Shown: one piece after another, positions 1 through 5,978 of the stretch
Layout: each line of letters begins with the position of its first letter
Numbering within the stretch: position 1 is the first letter of the stretch
IMG/VR virus record: IMGVR_UViG_3300049727_000045
Span: 1-36,874 of that record
DNA from: a virus
Length of the DNA: 36,874 bases
Direction: 5' to 3' (one strand)
Notes under the pieces: model-generated
What the model saw: only the letters and a program-made list of their open reading frames with translations
Databases searched by the model: none
What the model was told of the DNA's origin: nothing
Translations under genes and position numbers: made by a program

Positions 1-127
1 CGCTGGTTTGGAGATACCAAATAGCTTATAAATAAGCACCATCATATTCAAAGCTTTGTGACGAACCTTTGGATCTTGATCAAATGCTTTAATCTTTTGG
101 AATGTATGCTGACCTTTGAAATCACCT
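1..127. repeat. Left copy of the 127-bp terminal direct repeat
   Basis: Bases 1-127 are identical to 36748-36874. A length of exactly 127 equals a common maximum assembler k-mer, so this is best read as the overlap left when a circular or circularly permuted genome is assembled, not as a biological terminal repeat. It lies inside the coding sequence of the SSB-like protein, which is in frame when the ends are joined. Confidence 0.95.
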
Positions 128-300
128 TCAATTAGCATCCAATCTATCTTGTAACTCTTGACACCATTAAATGAATCATTCTTTAATGAAATGATTTTTG
201 CCAAAGCTGTTGTTCCGTCTGGTATTGTCGAGAAACTTCTAGAAAACGCATCCTCTGCGCTGCCAGATAAAGCTCCTAAATCGCTGCTCCAAAAACTCAT
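1..300 (-). CDS. DUF669/SSB-like ssDNA-binding protein, N-terminal part (gene crosses the window ends)
   Basis: This is the 5' part of a 185-aa gene that continues at 36747-36490 when the 127-bp repeat is merged. The start is ATG at 300-298, overlapping the TGA of the upstream ATPase gene (ATGA), with the strong ribosome site GGAGGAAG just ahead. The product begins MSFWSSDLGALSGSAEDAF and resembles phage DUF669 proteins. These sit beside recombination ATPases and are thought to bind single-stranded DNA. The C-terminus (see 36490-36874) ends in the acidic EDDIPF tail typical of bacterial SSB, which recruits partner proteins. The role as SSB partner of the adjacent Sak4-like ATPase is inferred from family knowledge and context. 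Confidence 0.8.
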   Translation of the reverse strand, partial: MSFWSSDLGALSGSAEDAFSRSFSTIPDGTTALAKIISLKNDSFNGVKSYKIDWMLIEGDFKGQHTFQKIKAFDQDPKVRHKALNMMVLIYKLFGISKPA

Positions 301-965
301 TCTTCTTCCTCCGATAATAAATCTGAATTGTAATATTCGCTTATTGTTTCTCGTATAACTGCTAAGTCATTGTCGATATACATTTCCTCAAACATAGAAA
401 TAGGACTCTTAGCAACACTTGTGCCATCATGCTGAGTAAGAAACTTATATTGTCTATCAACTATCTGACTGTGTAATACTATTGATACTCTTTCTGATAT
501 TCCCACATAGTCAGCAGTCATCTTGCCGACTGTTTTTGGCTTAATCACGCCTGCATGGTCTTTTTCAGTATGACACATAATAAAGCAAAACAAGTCTGTC
601 CTGAAATTCTTGCATGTTTCTAAGATGGTAAACATATTGCTAGCCATCTCGGTAAACTTATCGAATGTCTTTTCTCTACAGCGTCTCATGAACTCATTGT
701 TCATTAGAAAACTAAAATCATCGATGACTACAGTTTTTATATCAGGACGCCTTTCATTGATAGCGATAAGATATTGGTTGATCATTCTGTAGTCGTCAGA
801 CTCTAAGAAATTAAGACTTTCTTCATTATAGACTTTCTTGTAGCCTCTAAATGGAAGAGGCTTACTAAGGACATTGATGACGTATGTTTCTTTTGGATCT
901 AGATTGCGCATAGACGTTGATTTTCCGGTACCGCTCTCACCGAGTACTACAATTAGATTACTCAT
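297..965 (-). CDS. Sak4-like RecA-fold recombination ATPase (AAA_24 type)
   Basis: A 222-aa P-loop ATPase. Walker A GESGTGKST is at residues 9-17, Walker B TVVIDDF at about 78-84, and a RecA-like sensor stretch IMCHTE at about 129-134. Length and motif order match phage AAA_24 proteins, which include Sak4, a RecA-core single-strand annealing protein known to work with a cognate SSB. The next gene downstream encodes an SSB-like protein with an EDDIPF tail, so the pair probably promotes annealing and recombination of replicating phage DNA. The gene overlaps its upstream neighbour by 4 bases and its downstream neighbour by ATGA, indicating translational coupling in the leftward early unit. The Sak4 assignment is by motif and context; a generic nucleotide-binding protein is the alternative. 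Confidence 0.8.
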   Translation of the reverse strand: MSNLIVVLGESGTGKSTSMRNLDPKETYVINVLSKPLPFRGYKKVYNEESLNFLESDDYRMINQYLIAINERRPDIKTVVIDDFSFLMNNEFMRRCREKTFDKFTEMASNMFTILETCKNFRTDLFCFIMCHTEKDHAGVIKPKTVGKMTADYVGISERVSIVLHSQIVDRQYKFLTQHDGTSVAKSPISMFEEMYIDNDLAVIRETISEYYNSDLLSEEEE

Positions 966-1363
966 ACAGCCGCCTTAATGCTCACGTGCAATTTAGAAGG
1001 CTTCTTACTTATCAACTGCGCCATCAACTTCAAATCATCAGGAGATCCATATTTCTCAGCATCACGAATAACAGCTTTATCTAATTCATACTTTGTGACT
1101 TGCTTCACGGGATTAAAACATAATGGCAAGCGATGACCTACGATCATATATTCTTCTTTGTTCAATGTATAATTGTAGCCAGTTTTAACGGTAACCTTGA
1201 ATTTATCACAAACATAAGTTTTACTGCTATCATCATTATGCTCTAGCAGCGCACAAAGACGTGCTTCTAACTCTTCTTTAATGCGCGCTAGCTCAGCTAT
1301 CTCATAATTAATCGTATTTAATGTCTTTGTGTATTCTATTATCTGATCTCGTTGGTTCATCAT
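962..1363 (-). CDS. Conserved phage protein, first gene of the leftward early unit
   Basis: About 133 aa. Two adjacent ATGs (1363 and 1360) follow the ribosome site GAGAGGAAGT, which favours a start here over the far-upstream extension to 1432 that would reach into the promoter. Residues 1-45 are predicted helical or coiled coil (ELARIKEELEARL). The remainder holds a basic region with GYNYTLNKEEY and a C-terminal KKPSKLHVSIKAAV. I do not recognise a family with certainty; similar small proteins occur beside Sak4/DUF669 modules. Its place ahead of the ATPase, nuclease and helicase suggests a recombination accessory role, but that is only context. Confidence 0.75.
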   Translation of the reverse strand: MMNQRDQIIEYTKTLNTINYEIAELARIKEELEARLCALLEHNDDSSKTYVCDKFKVTVKTGYNYTLNKEEYMIVGHRLPLCFNPVKQVTKYELDKAVIRDAEKYGSPDDLKLMAQLISKKPSKLHVSIKAAV

Positions 1364-1408
1364 ACTTCCTCTCTTTAGTTTACGTACTGCGGCGATTGCC
1401 GAACAGTG

Positions 1409-1437
1409 ATCATATGATATTTGACATATCATGTCTA
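1409..1437 (-). promoter_or_regulatory. Leftward early promoter (sigma70 type)
   Basis: On the minus strand TAGACA (1437-1432), a 17-nt spacer and TATGAT (1414-1409) form a good -35/-10 pair. It points into the recombination genes. It overlaps the rightward promoter at 1421-1448 and the operator at 1414-1432, so both cannot be used at once when the operator is filled. Confidence 0.7.
1414..1432. promoter_or_regulatory. Operator O1: ATGATA-N7-TATCAT
   Basis: The 19-bp sequence ATGATATTTGACATATCAT is a near-perfect palindrome. It contains the -35 hexamer of the rightward promoter and abuts the -10 of the leftward one. The same half-sites with the same 7-base spacing recur at 9268-9286. It is the likely site for the Cro-like protein encoded at 1468-1704. 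Confidence 0.65.
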
Positions 1438-1448
1438 TAGGTTACACT
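1421..1448 (+). promoter_or_regulatory. Rightward early promoter (sigma70 type)
   Basis: A perfect -35 TTGACA (1421-1426), a 16-nt spacer and TACACT (1443-1448) lie about 20 bases upstream of the Cro-like gene. The -35 sits in the centre of operator O1, so binding there should block this promoter directly. Confidence 0.7.
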
Positions 1449-1467
1449 ACCATTGAGGTAAATAAAT

Positions 1468-1704
1468 ATGAAATTAGAAGATGTAAAAAATTATTTTGGA
1501 AGCAGTTATCAGTTCCGCAAGAAAACGGGCATGGAGCACGCTAACTACCTTAATTGGGAAAAGAAGGGATTTATACCGATTAAGACGCAAATCAAGCTAG
1601 AGAGGCTTACAGAAGGATTATTGAAGGCTGATTTAAACGATATAGATAGAGGATATGATGACAGAGAGCGAACGGAAGGAACTGGAAGAACTGAGATTAT
1701 TTAA
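1468..1704 (+). CDS. Cro/YdaS-like helix-turn-helix regulator
   Basis: A 78-aa protein whose first 55 residues match the pattern of small phage Cro proteins. An initial helix (LEDVKNYFG) is followed by the helix-turn-helix SSYQFRKKTGMEHANYLNWEKKG and a basic IPIKTQIKLERLTEGLL segment. The tail (55-78) is charged and probably disordered, and overlaps the next gene. The ATG follows GAGGT at about 9 nt. It is the first gene after two overlapping divergent promoters, as in lambdoid control regions, and probably represses both by binding ATGATA-N7-TATCAT. No CI-type partner is seen, so it may tune early transcription instead of forming a lysogeny switch. Family is clear from the fold pattern; the binding site is inferred. 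Confidence 0.8.
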   Translation: MKLEDVKNYFGSSYQFRKKTGMEHANYLNWEKKGFIPIKTQIKLERLTEGLLKADLNDIDRGYDDRERTEGTGRTEII

Positions 1705-1855
1705 ACAGGCGCATGAAGGGAAGGCTTTGAATCGTGCATTTTCTCGATTGCAACAGTTGATTGATATATCTAGCCATGATCCTTCAATTAATATCCGTGC
1801 GTTCAGGGCTATAACGGAATGCTTAATTTGTCTTCGCGAGGAGATCCAAAAATGA
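1658..1855 (+). CDS. Small helical protein of the early right unit
   Basis: A 65-aa protein, mostly helical and charged, starting MTESERKELEELRLF. The second of two adjacent ATGs (1658) has better spacing from AGAGGA than the first (1655). The gene overlaps the end of the Cro-like gene by 47 bases and the next gene by ATGA, so it is translationally coupled on both sides. No family is recognised. Confidence 0.6.
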   Translation: MTESERKELEELRLFKQAHEGKALNRAFSRLQQLIDISSHDPSINIRAFRAITECLICLREEIQK

Positions 1856-2007
1856 CAGAATCAGAAGAAATTATCATAAAAGATATCATAGCCAATTCAC
1901 TTAGTTGGTACAAAGGGAGTATTATTGATGATACATTTATCAACAAAGTTTCTGAGGAAATTCGTGATGTACTCAAAGCTAAAAAAGTTTATGAAAAGCC
2001 TAATTAA
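1852..2007 (+). CDS. Small acidic protein of the early right unit
   Basis: A 51-aa protein starting MTESEEIIIKDIIANSL. The start at 1852 is set by GAGGAG at 1838-1843 and by the ATGA overlap with the previous stop. It shares the opening MTES with its upstream neighbour, perhaps by duplication of the gene start. Function unknown. Confidence 0.6.
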   Translation: MTESEEIIIKDIIANSLSWYKGSIIDDTFINKVSEEIRDVLKAKKVYEKPN

Positions 2008-2083
2008 TTGCAAACACGAATGGGAGCAAAGCTCATTTTTATTTGTTCATTGTAAGAAATGTGGTATCAAACAGAAAGACTAA
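1991..2083 (+). CDS. Mini zinc-ribbon protein (30 aa)
   Basis: A 30-aa frame begins inside the end of the previous gene and stops one base before the next ATG (TAA then ATG). It carries CKHEW near residue 7 and CKKCG near residue 22, a Cys-x-His...Cys-x-x-Cys pattern that can hold one zinc ion. The same CxHxW...CxxC layout recurs in several proteins of this genome (6554-6739 and 7232-8005). Tight packing and the motif support a real gene despite its size. Confidence 0.6.
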   Translation: MKSLINCKHEWEQSSFLFVHCKKCGIKQKD

Positions 2084-2275
2084 ATGAACGATGATATTTT
2101 TTATGAATGCATTCGACGCGAAGGTGATGAAACTATTTATCATCTTGTACATGAATGGAAAGAAATTAAGACATTTTTTGGCATTATCCATGCTTATCAA
2201 TGCAGTAACTGTGGATATTTGTTAAACAAAAAGCAATTTATTAAGAAAAATTGTAGACTTCATTTAGATATTTAA
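2084..2275 (+). CDS. Small zinc-binding protein
   Basis: A 63-aa protein with CSNCG near residue 40 and a later Cys/His pair (CRLH), giving one possible zinc site. It follows the stop of the 30-aa zinc-ribbon gene directly, with no gap. A long gap with hairpins follows. No specific family is recognised. Confidence 0.6.
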   Translation: MNDDIFYECIRREGDETIYHLVHEWKEIKTFFGIIHAYQCSNCGYLLNKKQFIKKNCRLHLDI

Positions 2276-2287
2276 TATAAAGTGATT

Positions 2288-2399
2288 GGCCTAAAAGCTG
2301 TTGGCACAGCTAAAAGGCCATGCGCGTAGCGCGGTGGCAATTTCAACCTTTTTAGAGAAGGCGAAATGTGCTGTTAATTTACACAAAATATTTCACCTT
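2288..2399 (+). other. Structured intergenic region with three hairpins
   Basis: Three inverted repeats lie in a row. (a) 2288-2319: GGCCT-aaa-AGCTGT, loop TGGC, then ACAGCT-aaa-AGGCC, a perfect stem with a symmetrical AAA/AAA internal loop. (b) 2322-2332: GCGC-gta-GCGC. (c) 2358-2367 with 2390-2399: AAGGCGAAAT pairs with ATTTCACCTT with one mismatch, and GTG/CAC pair inside. No poly-T follows, so this is not an ordinary terminator. It could be a regulatory RNA leader or a replication or processing site ahead of the primase gene. Confidence 0.45.
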
Positions 2400-2440
2400 T
2401 GCAAGTGAATTTTACGTCTTTTCGAAGAGGGATTTTTATT

Positions 2441-2566
2441 ATGCGTAAATTATTGATTAAACAATCATTAAAACATGCGCCAGGATATGGTTTAAGATGG
2501 CATATTGGCCGCGTTAAATTTATGGAGGATGTATGGGGAAGATTATGTTTGCGTGCTAGTCTATAG
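2441..2566 (+). CDS. Possible basic miniprotein (41 aa)
   Basis: ATG at 2441 follows GAGGG at about 9 nt, and the frame ends with TAG at 2564-2566. The product is strongly basic (MRKLLIKQSLKHAPGYGLRW...), with no recognised domain. It lies between the structured region and the GGA-rich primase leader. It could be a real small gene or a leader reading frame. Confidence 0.4.
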   Translation: MRKLLIKQSLKHAPGYGLRWHIGRVKFMEDVWGRLCLRASL

Positions 2567-2568
2567 CA

Positions 2569-2629
2569 AAGGAAGGGGGAGGGGTGAGTCCCCCTGGAAT
2601 ACTAAAAAAGCGTATAAGGATTTTACTGT
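2569..2629 (+). promoter_or_regulatory. GGA-rich leader of the primase gene with a G/C hairpin
   Basis: Four GGA triplets (2571, 2578, 2596, 2618) lie within 50 nt ahead of the primase ATG. GGGGGA (2575-2580) pairs with TCCCCC (2589-2594). The last GGA is the ribosome site AAGGA, 9 nt from ATG. Clustered GGA motifs with one over the ribosome site are the typical layout of a CsrA target, and this phage encodes CsrA. The link is an inference. Confidence 0.35.
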
Positions 2630-4465
2630 ATGAGTATAGCACAAGTGATAAATATCAAGCAAGATAAGGTGTTTGGGGAAAATCAAGGTGTCTGGGAATA
2701 TAGAAGTTATGATAATGAATTTATTTGTTGTACGGTAAGAACAAAATATTTATCAAACGATAAGTGGGAAAAAAAAATAACCCCATGGACAATGCAAGAT
2801 GGAAAGTGGATCAACAAATTTCATTCTAATATTAAAAATAAATTAATTTATAACGAGCATTTATTAAAAATACATCCTAAAAAAACAGTTTTAATTGTAG
2901 AAGGTGAAAAAACCACTGATGCAGCATCAAAATTATTTACTGATTATGTATGTATAAGCTGGATGGGTGGTGCGCAAGCAGTTAAGAAAGTATTACTTGA
3001 TAATCTAGTCGGAAGAAAAATTATACTATGTCCTGATAATGATGAGCCTGGTTATGGAGCCATGGAATATCTTTATCAAGAACTTAGAAAATTAAAATGT
3101 GATGTGGCATTTGTAGATATTAAAAGACTTGGACTTACTCAGGGTTGGGATTTAGCTGATTTAAATGATCAACATGGTGAAATAGATTCAGAAGATATCT
3201 TTGAATTAATACAAGAAACAAAATTTAATAATAAAGACTTGCCGGTATTTTATAAATTAATGGATAAAATGACATTTCCTGATTTATCTACTAAATTTAA
3301 TCCCATAAATACATCAGAAAATATTGAAGAATTAGGTAAATTTTATAAATTAGAAATAAAATTTAATATGATGTCTAGAAAAATTGAATGCGAAGCTGAT
3401 GGCCAATTATTTAGTCTCCAGAATAAAAATGATTGTTTTTTTACTTATCTATCAAATTTATGCGTTCGAAATGGAGTTCCTAAAGTAGATTTGCATAATC
3501 ATTTAATTTATATCGCTGATAAATATCGTTATCACCCAGCTGTTGAATGGATTGAAAGTAAAGCATGGGATCGAATATCAAGAATAAAAGATTTTTTAAA
3601 AACTATTCAATCAGAAAATCAAGATTTGTCGAATAAGATAATTTATCGATGGATGATTGGTTGCATTGCTTCCCTTTATACGCCGCAAGGTATTTCTTTA
3701 GAAGGAATGCTCGTAGTTCAAGCACCACAGAAAATGGGTAAAAGTCATTGGTTTTTGAATCTTGTCCCTAGTGATAAAAGAAACTTAATCATAGATAGCG
3801 AATCTATAAATACTGATGATAAAGACGACGTTAAACGCGTTACAGGGCGTTGGATTTGTGAACTAGCAGAAATAGAGTCTACGATCAAAAAAACGAGCAT
3901 AGAGTCTCTGAAAGCCTTTATAACGAAATCTATTGATTGCTATCGAGTCCCTTTTGGAAGAACTGATGCTGATTATCCTAGAATGACCTCATTTTATGGC
4001 TCTGTTAATAGCGCTGAATTTTTAATTGATCAAACTGGAAACAGAAGGTTCTGGTGTATAAAAGCAAGTTCTATTAATCATGATCATAAAATGAATATGC
4101 AGCAAGTTTGGGCAGAATTTAAAGAATTATTTGATAATGGTCAATCTTATAGACTAACTGATGAAGAACAAAATCTGATAAATGAAGAAAATAAATTTTT
4201 TACGATAATAGATCCATTGGAACAAGCTATTTTAAATGCTTTTGACTGGACTAATCCGTATAGAAATTATCCAATGACCGCTTCCCAAGTATTAGAAAAA
4301 TTAGGCATTACAATAGCTCATCATAAAATAAATGGCTTTACTCGAAAAATAGGTTCGATACTTCGTAAATTATTAAAAACAGAACCACGCCAAAGTAACA
4401 AAAAACTGTTATTTGACATGCCAAATTGCATAATTAAAACAAATATAGATAGTATTAAATACTAA
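2630..4465 (+). CDS. TOPRIM-VapE primase-helicase
   Basis: A 611-aa replication protein. Residues 85-180 form a TOPRIM domain, with VEGEK at 90-94 and CPDNDEPG around 134-141. This fold makes RNA primers or opens DNA in phage primases. Residues 300-480 are a VapE/SF3-like P-loop ATPase: Walker A APQKMGKS at 365-372, an acidic strand RWICELAEIE at about 407-416, and an arginine-finger-like TGNRRFW at about 469-475. The C-terminal part (about 530-600) is helical and may bind DNA. The TOPRIM plus VapE fusion is typical of phages and satellites that bring their own primase-helicase but use the host polymerase, which fits the lack of a polymerase gene here. The candidate origin lies just downstream. 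The ATG follows AAGGA at 9 nt. The base composition is more AT-rich than in the late genes. Confidence 0.88.
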   Translation: MSIAQVINIKQDKVFGENQGVWEYRSYDNEFICCTVRTKYLSNDKWEKKITPWTMQDGKWINKFHSNIKNKLIYNEHLLKIHPKKTVLIVEGEKTTDAASKLFTDYVCISWMGGAQAVKKVLLDNLVGRKIILCPDNDEPGYGAMEYLYQELRKLKCDVAFVDIKRLGLTQGWDLADLNDQHGEIDSEDIFELIQETKFNNKDLPVFYKLMDKMTFPDLSTKFNPINTSENIEELGKFYKLEIKFNMMSRKIECEADGQLFSLQNKNDCFFTYLSNLCVRNGVPKVDLHNHLIYIADKYRYHPAVEWIESKAWDRISRIKDFLKTIQSENQDLSNKIIYRWMIGCIASLYTPQGISLEGMLVVQAPQKMGKSHWFLNLVPSDKRNLIIDSESINTDDKDDVKRVTGRWICELAEIESTIKKTSIESLKAFITKSIDCYRVPFGRTDADYPRMTSFYGSVNSAEFLIDQTGNRRFWCIKASSINHDHKMNMQQVWAEFKELFDNGQSYRLTDEEQNLINEENKFFTIIDPLEQAILNAFDWTNPYRNYPMTASQVLEKLGITIAHHKINGFTRKIGSILRKLLKTEPRQSNKKLLFDMPNCIIKTNIDSIKY

Positions 4466-4467
4466 AT

Positions 4468-4640
4468 AAGTGTAGCAAGTGTAGCAAAAGCATTGATTCT
4501 ATAGAGATAGGAGACCTATAGGGATAATTATATACAAAATGCATTAACATAATTACAAATTGATTGTTAATATATATATTTGATATTAATGGTTTCTATA
4601 GGTCGCTATTCTATATGAAAGTAATGCTTTTGCTACACTT
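4468..4640. other. Candidate replication origin: large inverted repeat around an AT-rich core
   Basis: Arms 4477-4521 and 4596-4640 are 45 bp each. The outer 18 bp (AAGTGTAGCAAAAGCATT, 4477-4494, against 4623-4640) and the inner 9 bp (GACCTATAG, 4513-4521, against 4596-4604) are perfect complements; the middle is imperfect. The 74-bp centre is almost all A/T. An extra tandem copy of AAGTGTAGC (4468-4476) precedes the left arm, and CTATAG recurs at 4499, 4516 and 4596. Position directly behind the primase-helicase gene, symmetry and AT content suggest an origin. A strong transcription barrier is the alternative, although no poly-T tract follows. Confidence 0.5.
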
Positions 4641-4687
4641 GACCCACTGTTTAGTATAATTGTTATCCAATTTAGGATGATCTTAAA

Positions 4688-4945
4688 ATGAAATTTCCTG
4701 AATACATGGAAAAAATTTGCGCTGAAAATAAGATAGAATTTATAAAAGGTGATCTGCAACATTTATTTAATGCGATTAAACGAATTCCATTTCATTTGAG
4801 GCGTGAAACTATTCATGAGTACGTGAATGTATGGTCGAGCTCGATCATGTCTTGTAGCAGCCCTATTGCGTCTAAATGCATGAATGAAGGACGTAGAGCT
4901 GCGAATAATTATCTAAAAAGATGCTGCAATGAAGAACTAACTTGA
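4688..4945 (+). CDS. Hypothetical protein, last gene of the early right unit
   Basis: An 85-aa basic helical protein (starts MKFPEYMEKICAENKIEF) with a cluster of Cys residues and no recognised family. AGGA lies about 10 nt before the ATG. It is isolated by the 222-bp inverted-repeat region and meets the leftward csrA unit tail to tail, with about 60 bases between. A perfect TATAAT at 4655-4660 lies upstream but has no convincing -35. Confidence 0.6.
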   Translation: MKFPEYMEKICAENKIEFIKGDLQHLFNAIKRIPFHLRRETIHEYVNVWSSSIMSCSSPIASKCMNEGRRAANNYLKRCCNEELT

Positions 4946-5008
4946 TTGATTACATAAATCCAAGCCGCAACTCGCACGATAAATGAAGTTTCGCAGAGTA
5001 CAGCAAAT

Positions 5009-5206
5009 TTATAATATTTTTGATTTTCCATCCTGTATTTCTCCATTGTTTATACGTTCTTGAATTTCTTCTCGATGAATAGAAATATCTATCGGAGCAT
5101 CTATGCCTATACGTCCTTGTCCATAGCTTCCAATGCCTAGAAAAGTTATTTTTATATTTTTATTGATGATGATTGATTGATTTTCTTTTCTGGTTAAAAT
5201 GAGCAT
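5009..5206 (-). CDS. csrA: CsrA-type post-transcriptional regulator
   Basis: A 65-aa protein matching CsrA over its full length: MLILTRKENQSIIINKNI, then RIGIDAP and IHREEIQERI. The RNA-binding residues of Escherichia coli CsrA are kept: Leu4, Arg6 and the HREEI arginine (Arg45 here, Arg44 in E. coli, owing to one extra residue in the loop GIGSYGQGR). CsrA dimers bind GGA motifs near ribosome sites to block or stabilise mRNAs. The start at 5206 is set by AAAGGA at about 7 nt; the longer frame upstream belongs to another gene. It is the promoter-distal gene of the leftward accessory unit. A phage copy may redirect host metabolism or time phage translation. The usual Val in QVRIG is Gly here. 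Confidence 0.93.
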   Translation of the reverse strand: MLILTRKENQSIIINKNIKITFLGIGSYGQGRIGIDAPIDISIHREEIQERINNGEIQDGKSKIL

Positions 5207-5217
5207 ACTCCATCCTT

Positions 5218-5310
5218 TTAGTGTAATATATAATCTATAGCATACAGTAGATATATTATTGCTGCTATACAAGCTAATCCTAAAATGCATTGGATATATT
5301 CTTTAATCAT
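5218..5310 (-). CDS. Single-span membrane miniprotein (30 aa)
   Basis: The frame starts at ATG 5310-5308, overlapping the TAA of the upstream gene (TAATG), and ends 11 bases before csrA. After MIKEYIQCI it is almost entirely hydrophobic (LGLACIAAIIYLLYAI), enough for one membrane helix, and ends DYILH. AAGAGG lies about 11 nt upstream. No family is recognised. The overlap and spacing support real translation. Confidence 0.55.
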   Translation of the reverse strand: MIKEYIQCILGLACIAAIIYLLYAIDYILH

Positions 5311-5564
5311 TAGTGTAAACCTCTTCGTTTCATTTCTTTAAATAACATATCAGCAATTTTTTCTTGCCATGTTGAAAATCCTGTATCTCGGACTATGAAT
5401 TCATGGAATGTTCTGATTGCAAGCGCTGCTTCCTGCTGGTTTTTCTCATTAGACTCATCTTTTAAATCATGTTCTAATTTCTTAAATATCGCTTTAAGGT
5501 CTTTAATGATGTTCATTGCATATTCAATTGCATATAGCTTTGCTGCTTTTACTTCTTCATTCAT
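5310..5564 (-). CDS. Hypothetical helical protein
   Basis: An 84-aa, highly charged helical protein (MNEEVKAAKLYAIEYAMNII...), probably a coiled coil over residues 15-45. It sits in the accessory unit just behind the DUF551-like gene and overlaps the 30-aa membrane gene at its stop. Function unknown. Confidence 0.65.
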   Translation of the reverse strand: MNEEVKAAKLYAIEYAMNIIKDLKAIFKKLEHDLKDESNEKNQQEAALAIRTFHEFIVRDTGFSTWQEKIADMLFKEMKRRGLH

Positions 5565-5567
5565 TTT

Positions 5568-5810
5568 TTATTTCCTTAAATTATTTTCTATTATATGTTC
5601 GTAAGCTTTAGGAATTGGATCGGGATAGCAGAAATACATGACTTTAAATATGTCGCATTCAATATCTTCCTTGTGTTCCCAGTCTTTCCAACCATCGTCC
5701 CATTCTGCTAACCATAGAGAAATATTGTTATTTTCTTTATTTCGCACAGCTACCAATACACAACAGCATGACAATATTGGTTGATGTTCTTTTACTGAGT
5801 ACCATTTCAT
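5568..5810 (-). CDS. DUF551-like phage protein
   Basis: An 80-aa protein starting MKWYSVKEHQPILSCCCVLVAV. It follows the DUF551 pattern of a W-x-S-V opening, a VLVAV strand, a central Trp-rich part (WLAEWDDGWKDWEH) and a Pro-rich end (YPDPIPKAY). DUF551 proteins are common small phage proteins of unknown role. It overlaps the upstream gene by ATGA. Confidence 0.6.
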   Translation of the reverse strand: MKWYSVKEHQPILSCCCVLVAVRNKENNNISLWLAEWDDGWKDWEHKEDIECDIFKVMYFCYPDPIPKAYEHIIENNLRK

Positions 5811-5968
5811 TCTTTTGAATCCTTAAATTCTGGCTCTCCACAAAAGTATCCATAAGATACCGGCAATCTTTTTTGCATAGCCATCTCTAATTCTGACATT
5901 TTGCGCCCACATTTGTTTTTGCAGTTTGGTGATGCGCAATAGGTGCGGTCTTTGAAGCATATTCTCAT
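5807..5968 (-). CDS. Small cysteine-motif phage protein (53 aa)
   Basis: Starts MRICFKDRTYCASPNCKNKC and continues GRKM, with VSYGYFC near residue 37. The block C-x4-C-x3-CGR is a pattern seen in many small phage proteins and is probably a zinc site. The start at 5968 has GGAAATAAA upstream, and the stop overlaps the next ATG (ATGA). Role unknown. Confidence 0.65.
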   Translation of the reverse strand: MRICFKDRTYCASPNCKNKCGRKMSELEMAMQKRLPVSYGYFCGEPEFKDSKE

Positions 5969-5978
5969 TTTATTTCCT

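Noticed and set aside
1363-1432. N-terminal extension of the first leftward early gene to 1432
   Set aside because: It would begin inside the promoter and operator; a good ribosome site serves the ATGs at 1363 and 1360.
1870-1896. TATCAT repeated at 6-base spacing in the 51-aa gene
   Set aside because: Direct and not inverted, and lies in coding sequence for Ile-rich codons; does not match the operator pattern.
2575-2594. GGGGGA/TCCCCC hairpin as a terminator
   Set aside because: No T tract follows, and it is close to the primase start, where a terminator would make little sense.
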